Shown in pieces: positions 12,911 through 15,899 of a stretch of DNA of 15,899 nt; within the stretch, counting starts at the first letter, position 1; the number at the start of each line of letters is the position of its first letter. The notes beneath the pieces are model-generated. The model did no database searches. It was not told where the DNA came from and saw only the letters and a list, made by a program, of their open reading frames with translations. The stretch comes from Balneolales bacterium (lineage in GTDB: Bacteria; Bacteroidota; Rhodothermia; Balneolales; Balneolaceae). The stretch covers positions 1 to 15,899 of the forward strand of contig JAURMN010000049.1 in the NCBI GenBank assembly GCA_030830725.1. Reading direction: 5' to 3'. Position numbers and translations under genes: made by a program.

Positions 12911-15301
12911 ATGAAATGGATTCGGGAATTTGATGAAATCCTTCCAGACCAAATCGGGCTTTATGGAGGGAAAAATAGTTCCTTAGGAGATTTACGTCGT
13001 CTTGGAAGACAAAAAGGTTTCCATGTGCCAGACGGGTTTGCGCTCTCCACCCTAGCCTTTCGCGAATTTATGTTGTCGAATTCGCTCACCGAACAAATCC
13101 AAAAAAAGATTCAGGACTTCCATTCGGATCGGATTTCATTAGAAAAAACAGGGATGGATCTCCGTGAATTAGTCTTAACCGGGGAGTTTTCAGAGGAGAT
13201 GGCCAATGAAGTTCATGCCGCCTATCGAGCTCTTTGCAAACGGCTTCACAAAACAGAGGTCACTCTCGTGGTGAGAAGCAGTGCTACAGCTGAAGATTTA
13301 CCTGATGCCAGTTTTGCCGGCTTACATGAATCCTATTTAAACATCCGCAATGAGGAAGAATGTTTGCGAGCCTGCAAGCAATGTATGGCATCTCTCTATA
13401 CAGACCGGGCACTCCTTTATAGGCGTAAAAAAGAAATTGACGAAGAGCGTGTGGCGCTTTCAGTGGGCGTTCAGCAGATGATTAGGGCTGATCAGGGGGT
13501 TTCGGGCGTTTTGTTTACACTCGATACGGAAACTGGATTTCCAAATGTAGTCTTATTAAATGCGTCATGGGGTTATGGGGAGTCCGTTGTTCAGGGGGCA
13601 GTGGATCCAGATCAGTTTCTGGTGTTTAAGCATGCACTGATTGCAGGAGCAAAAGAACCAATTATTGAAAAAAAACGAGGAGCCAAAGGTCATAAATTGA
13701 TTTGTGAGGCAACCGAGACTCCATTTGCTCGGGAAAGTGTGCTTCGACAAATCCCCTGTACGCAGCAGGAGCGAGACAGGCTGAGTCTTGAGGATCAGGA
13801 TATTATGGATCTGGCTCATTGGGCGATGCAAATTGAGCATCACCAAAAAAAAGCAATGGATATCGAATGGGTAAAAGATGGTACCGATGGAGCCCTTTAC
13901 ATTGTACAGGCACGTCCTGAGACAGTTCATGCGAAACGGAAGCAGTACCTGTCTACGTATCAGTTCAAGGAGAACCCTGGAGATATTTTACTGGAAGGGG
14001 TAAGTATTGGTCGGGCGATCACTCATGGAAAAGTACGGATTGTGAGGAGTTTAGCGGAATTGGACGGCATTGCGCCGGATCAGATTCTGGTCACGAAAAT
14101 GACATCTCCCGACTGGGTGCCAGCAATGAGTAAAGCCGGAGGAATTATTACCGAAAAAGGAGGGCGGACCTGTCATGCAGCAATTGTGAGTCGTGAATTG
14201 GGTATTCCGGCCATTGTGGGAGCAGTGGGCGCGATGGAACGACTTCATGACCATCAACAGATTACCATGGCCACATCCGCCGGCGAGATTGGAGAGGTGT
14301 ACCCGGGATGGATTGAATTTGAACGAAAAGAGAACGACCTAGCGACGTTTCGGCGTACTTCAACGCTCTTGATGATCAATTTGGCATCCCCGGAAGCCGC
14401 GTTTTCGTCATGGAATTTACCGGTGGACGGTGTTGGATTGGCTCGAATTGAGTTTATTATTTCAGAAAAAATTGGGTTGCATCCCATGGCAGCGGCACAT
14501 CCGGATCGGGTAGCACCACCACTATTGGAGGGGTGGATCGATCGAATCCGACCCGGTCATCGGACACCGGCTGAGTATTTTGTAGACGCTCTTTCCTCCG
14601 GTATTGCCAAAATTGCAGCAGCTCATTATCCCAAACCGGTCATTGTTAGAACGAGTGATTTTAAATCAAATGAGTATGCATCCCTGATTGGGGGCGATGA
14701 ATTTGAACCGACCGAAGTCAATCCGATGCTGGGATGGCGGGGGGCAAGCCGCTATACCTCGGAGCATTATCGGGATGGATTTGCCCTGGAATGTAAAGCC
14801 TTGAAACGGGTGCGGGGGGAGATGGGTCTGGAAAACGTCATCGTAATGATTCCGTTTTGTCGAACTCCTTTGGAAGCGAAAGAGACGCTGCAGGAGATGG
14901 CCCAATACGGATTGCATCGGAGTGAACAAGGGTTGAAGGTCTATATGATGTGCGAGATTCCGTCCAATGTGTTGATGCTGGAGGAGTTTGATCCCTATTT
15001 CGACGGGTATTCCATTGGCTCCAATGATCTTACTCAGTTGGTATTGGGTGTTGATAGGGACGCAGAACATCTTTCAGCCTTGTTTAATGAAGAAGAGAGT
15101 GCAGTAAAACTGGCTATTCGACAGTTGATCCGCCGATCCAAAGAGTTGCGCAAACCGATAGGAATTTGCGGGCAGGCACCCAGTGATATTCCCGGATTTT
15201 CCAATTTCCTGGTACAACAGGGTATTACTTCCATTTCGGTGAATCCGGATAGTCTGTTGAGTGTACACCATCAGATTCAGGAAGCTGAATTTAACCGATG
15301 A
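12911..15301 (+). CDS. ppsA: Phosphoenolpyruvate synthase (pyruvate, water dikinase)
   Basis: Converts pyruvate, ATP and water to PEP, AMP and phosphate for gluconeogenesis. The 796-residue length is usual. The N-terminal ATP-grasp domain (about 1-345) begins IGLYGGKNSSLGDL and includes VVRSSATAEDLPDASFAG and DIEWVKDG...YIVQARPET. The swivelling phosphohistidine domain has His422 in EKGGRTCHAAIVSRELGIPA; the Thr420 next to it is the site that PSRP-type regulators modify in relatives. The C-terminal PEP/pyruvate barrel (about 475-795) has the VDGVGLARIEF, GWRGASRY, EIPSNVLM and GSNDLTQLVLGVDRD motifs and Cys753 in GICGQAPSD. The ATG lacks a strong Shine-Dalgarno. Placement in a stress island matches similar loci where the gene accompanies UspA genes. 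Confidence 0.95.
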   Translation: MKWIREFDEILPDQIGLYGGKNSSLGDLRRLGRQKGFHVPDGFALSTLAFREFMLSNSLTEQIQKKIQDFHSDRISLEKTGMDLRELVLTGEFSEEMANEVHAAYRALCKRLHKTEVTLVVRSSATAEDLPDASFAGLHESYLNIRNEEECLRACKQCMASLYTDRALLYRRKKEIDEERVALSVGVQQMIRADQGVSGVLFTLDTETGFPNVVLLNASWGYGESVVQGAVDPDQFLVFKHALIAGAKEPIIEKKRGAKGHKLICEATETPFARESVLRQIPCTQQERDRLSLEDQDIMDLAHWAMQIEHHQKKAMDIEWVKDGTDGALYIVQARPETVHAKRKQYLSTYQFKENPGDILLEGVSIGRAITHGKVRIVRSLAELDGIAPDQILVTKMTSPDWVPAMSKAGGIITEKGGRTCHAAIVSRELGIPAIVGAVGAMERLHDHQQITMATSAGEIGEVYPGWIEFERKENDLATFRRTSTLLMINLASPEAAFSSWNLPVDGVGLARIEFIISEKIGLHPMAAAHPDRVAPPLLEGWIDRIRPGHRTPAEYFVDALSSGIAKIAAAHYPKPVIVRTSDFKSNEYASLIGGDEFEPTEVNPMLGWRGASRYTSEHYRDGFALECKALKRVRGEMGLENVIVMIPFCRTPLEAKETLQEMAQYGLHRSEQGLKVYMMCEIPSNVLMLEEFDPYFDGYSIGSNDLTQLVLGVDRDAEHLSALFNEEESAVKLAIRQLIRRSKELRKPIGICGQAPSDIPGFSNFLVQQGITSISVNPDSLLSVHHQIQEAEFNR

Positions 15302-15361
15302 GGAGAGCCAGTTCGTAACTGCGACAGAAACGTTAATCACGGATAAAAAAAGTGAGGACTT

Positions 15362-15688
15362 ATGGCGATACGAAAAATGCCGAAAAAAGATTGGGCAGTG
15401 TTTTTTGATGAATATTCTAAAAGGGAATTGATGAACAAAAATGGACATTATGCTGATTTGCAACTCTTGTCCGGATTATCCGGTAGTGTAATAGAAACAA
15501 GTTGGTTGAAACTCCAGGGAATTACCTATGACGCAAAAAATGATCTTTTGGAAATCCTGTTGGAGGATTTGGACCATATGATCGCTCACCCGGATCAGAT
15601 TTTTGTAGATCAGAATAGTCACGGGGATATCCTGAGTATGGAAATTATAGAAAAAGACGGCACCAAACATATTTTGGAGGCGAAATGA
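15362..15688 (+). CDS. DUF5335 family protein
   Basis: A 108-residue cytosolic protein of unknown function. Its pattern fits DUF5335, which I know mainly beside UspA, Hsp20 and BCAM0308 genes: KKDWAVFFDEYSKRELM at the start, then KLQGITYDAKNDLLEILLED, LDHMIAHPDQIFVDQ and DILSMEIIEKDGTKHIL at the end. No catalytic or metal-binding residues stand out. A GTGAGGAC lies just before the ATG. The gene starts 60 bp after PEP synthase and its stop overlaps the following universal stress protein start (ATGA), so those two are translationally coupled. Confidence 0.8.
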   Translation: MAIRKMPKKDWAVFFDEYSKRELMNKNGHYADLQLLSGLSGSVIETSWLKLQGITYDAKNDLLEILLEDLDHMIAHPDQIFVDQNSHGDILSMEIIEKDGTKHILEAK

Positions 15689-15899
15689 TCAAGAGAATAC
15701 TGGTTGCATTAGATACCGATAAAGATACCCCTGTTGCCACCCGATATGCCTTGCGACTGGCGGCACGTTACAACGCCAGTATTACAGGCATGGCCGTGAT
15801 AGACAGTCAACAGATCTACACCAATGTGGGCTACGCAGGTGGGGCCGGGATGTATTATGCGGATCGAATGAAGGAATATTTATCCGAAGATACCCGTAG
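15685..15899 (+). CDS. Universal stress protein UspA family (3' end outside window)
   Basis: Only the first 71 codons are present. MIKRILVALDTDKDTP matches the first strand and loop of UspA domains, followed by the helix VATRYALRLAARYNASITGM and the second strand with VIDSQQIY. The start overlaps the DUF5335 stop by four bases and has GGAGG five bases upstream (15676-15680). The GxxGxG-type ATP-binding signature would lie beyond the window, so I cannot say whether it binds ATP or is a single- or tandem-domain form. Confidence 0.85.
   Translation, partial: MIKRILVALDTDKDTPVATRYALRLAARYNASITGMAVIDSQQIYTNVGYAGGAGMYYADRMKEYLSEDTR

Noticed and set aside
15309..15321. CAGTT-CGT-AACTG inverted repeat after PEP synthase
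   Set aside because: Only 5 bp with a 3-nt loop and no T run; too short to call a terminator or operator.
1..15899. tRNA, rRNA or CRISPR array
   Set aside because: No cloverleaf-type sequence, ribosomal RNA segment or regularly spaced repeat was seen on either strand.

Overview
The window is ordinary bacterial chromosomal DNA of moderate GC content. The gene set (an acyl-CoA dehydrogenase of the short/branched-chain type, a methylmalonyl-CoA mutase with a two-subunit ancestry, an FGE-sulfatase-domain lipoprotein, PAS-only and SufE proteins, a dodecin without the flavin-stacking Trp) fits the Bacteroidota/Balneolota/Rhodothermota group best. This is a moderate-confidence inference, because no ribosomal RNA or marker gene is present.

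Left part (1-3202): a methylmalonyl-CoA mutase gene leaves the window on the minus strand, and an acyl-CoA dehydrogenase gene diverges from it on the plus strand. Together they suggest valine/isoleucine/propionate catabolism. The mutase is unusual: a shortened small-subunit (MutA-like) domain is fused in one reading frame to a MutB-like catalytic domain. Next (3172-5803) come a lipoprotein with an FGE-sulfatase domain whose 3' end overlaps the dehydrogenase gene, then a PAS-only protein translationally coupled to SufE.

Middle and right part (about 5850-15899): a stress/low-oxygen type island. It holds an 80-residue hydrophilic protein divergent from dodecin, a BCAM0308-family zinc-ribbon protein, the eroded C-terminus of a dienelactone-hydrolase-like protein, an unknown 159-residue protein behind competing hairpins, a soluble PAS-PAS histidine kinase with a NarL/LuxR-type response regulator, Hsp20, a short-chain dehydrogenase, PEP synthase, a DUF5335 protein and the start of a universal stress protein. 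From family knowledge, this set (BCAM0308, Hsp20, UspA, PEP synthase, two-component system) recalls the low-oxygen-activated locus of Burkholderia cenocepacia. The kinase/regulator pair is the natural candidate controller, which is inference.

Non-coding structure is rich: an 18-bp perfect hairpin at the end of sufE next to a second terminator, a hairpin between convergent dodecin and BCAM0308 genes, a terminator after hsp20, mutually exclusive hairpins at 7957-8029, and a chain of overlapping mini-ORFs just before the kinase. I saw no rRNA, tRNA, CRISPR array, intact transposase or phage gene.
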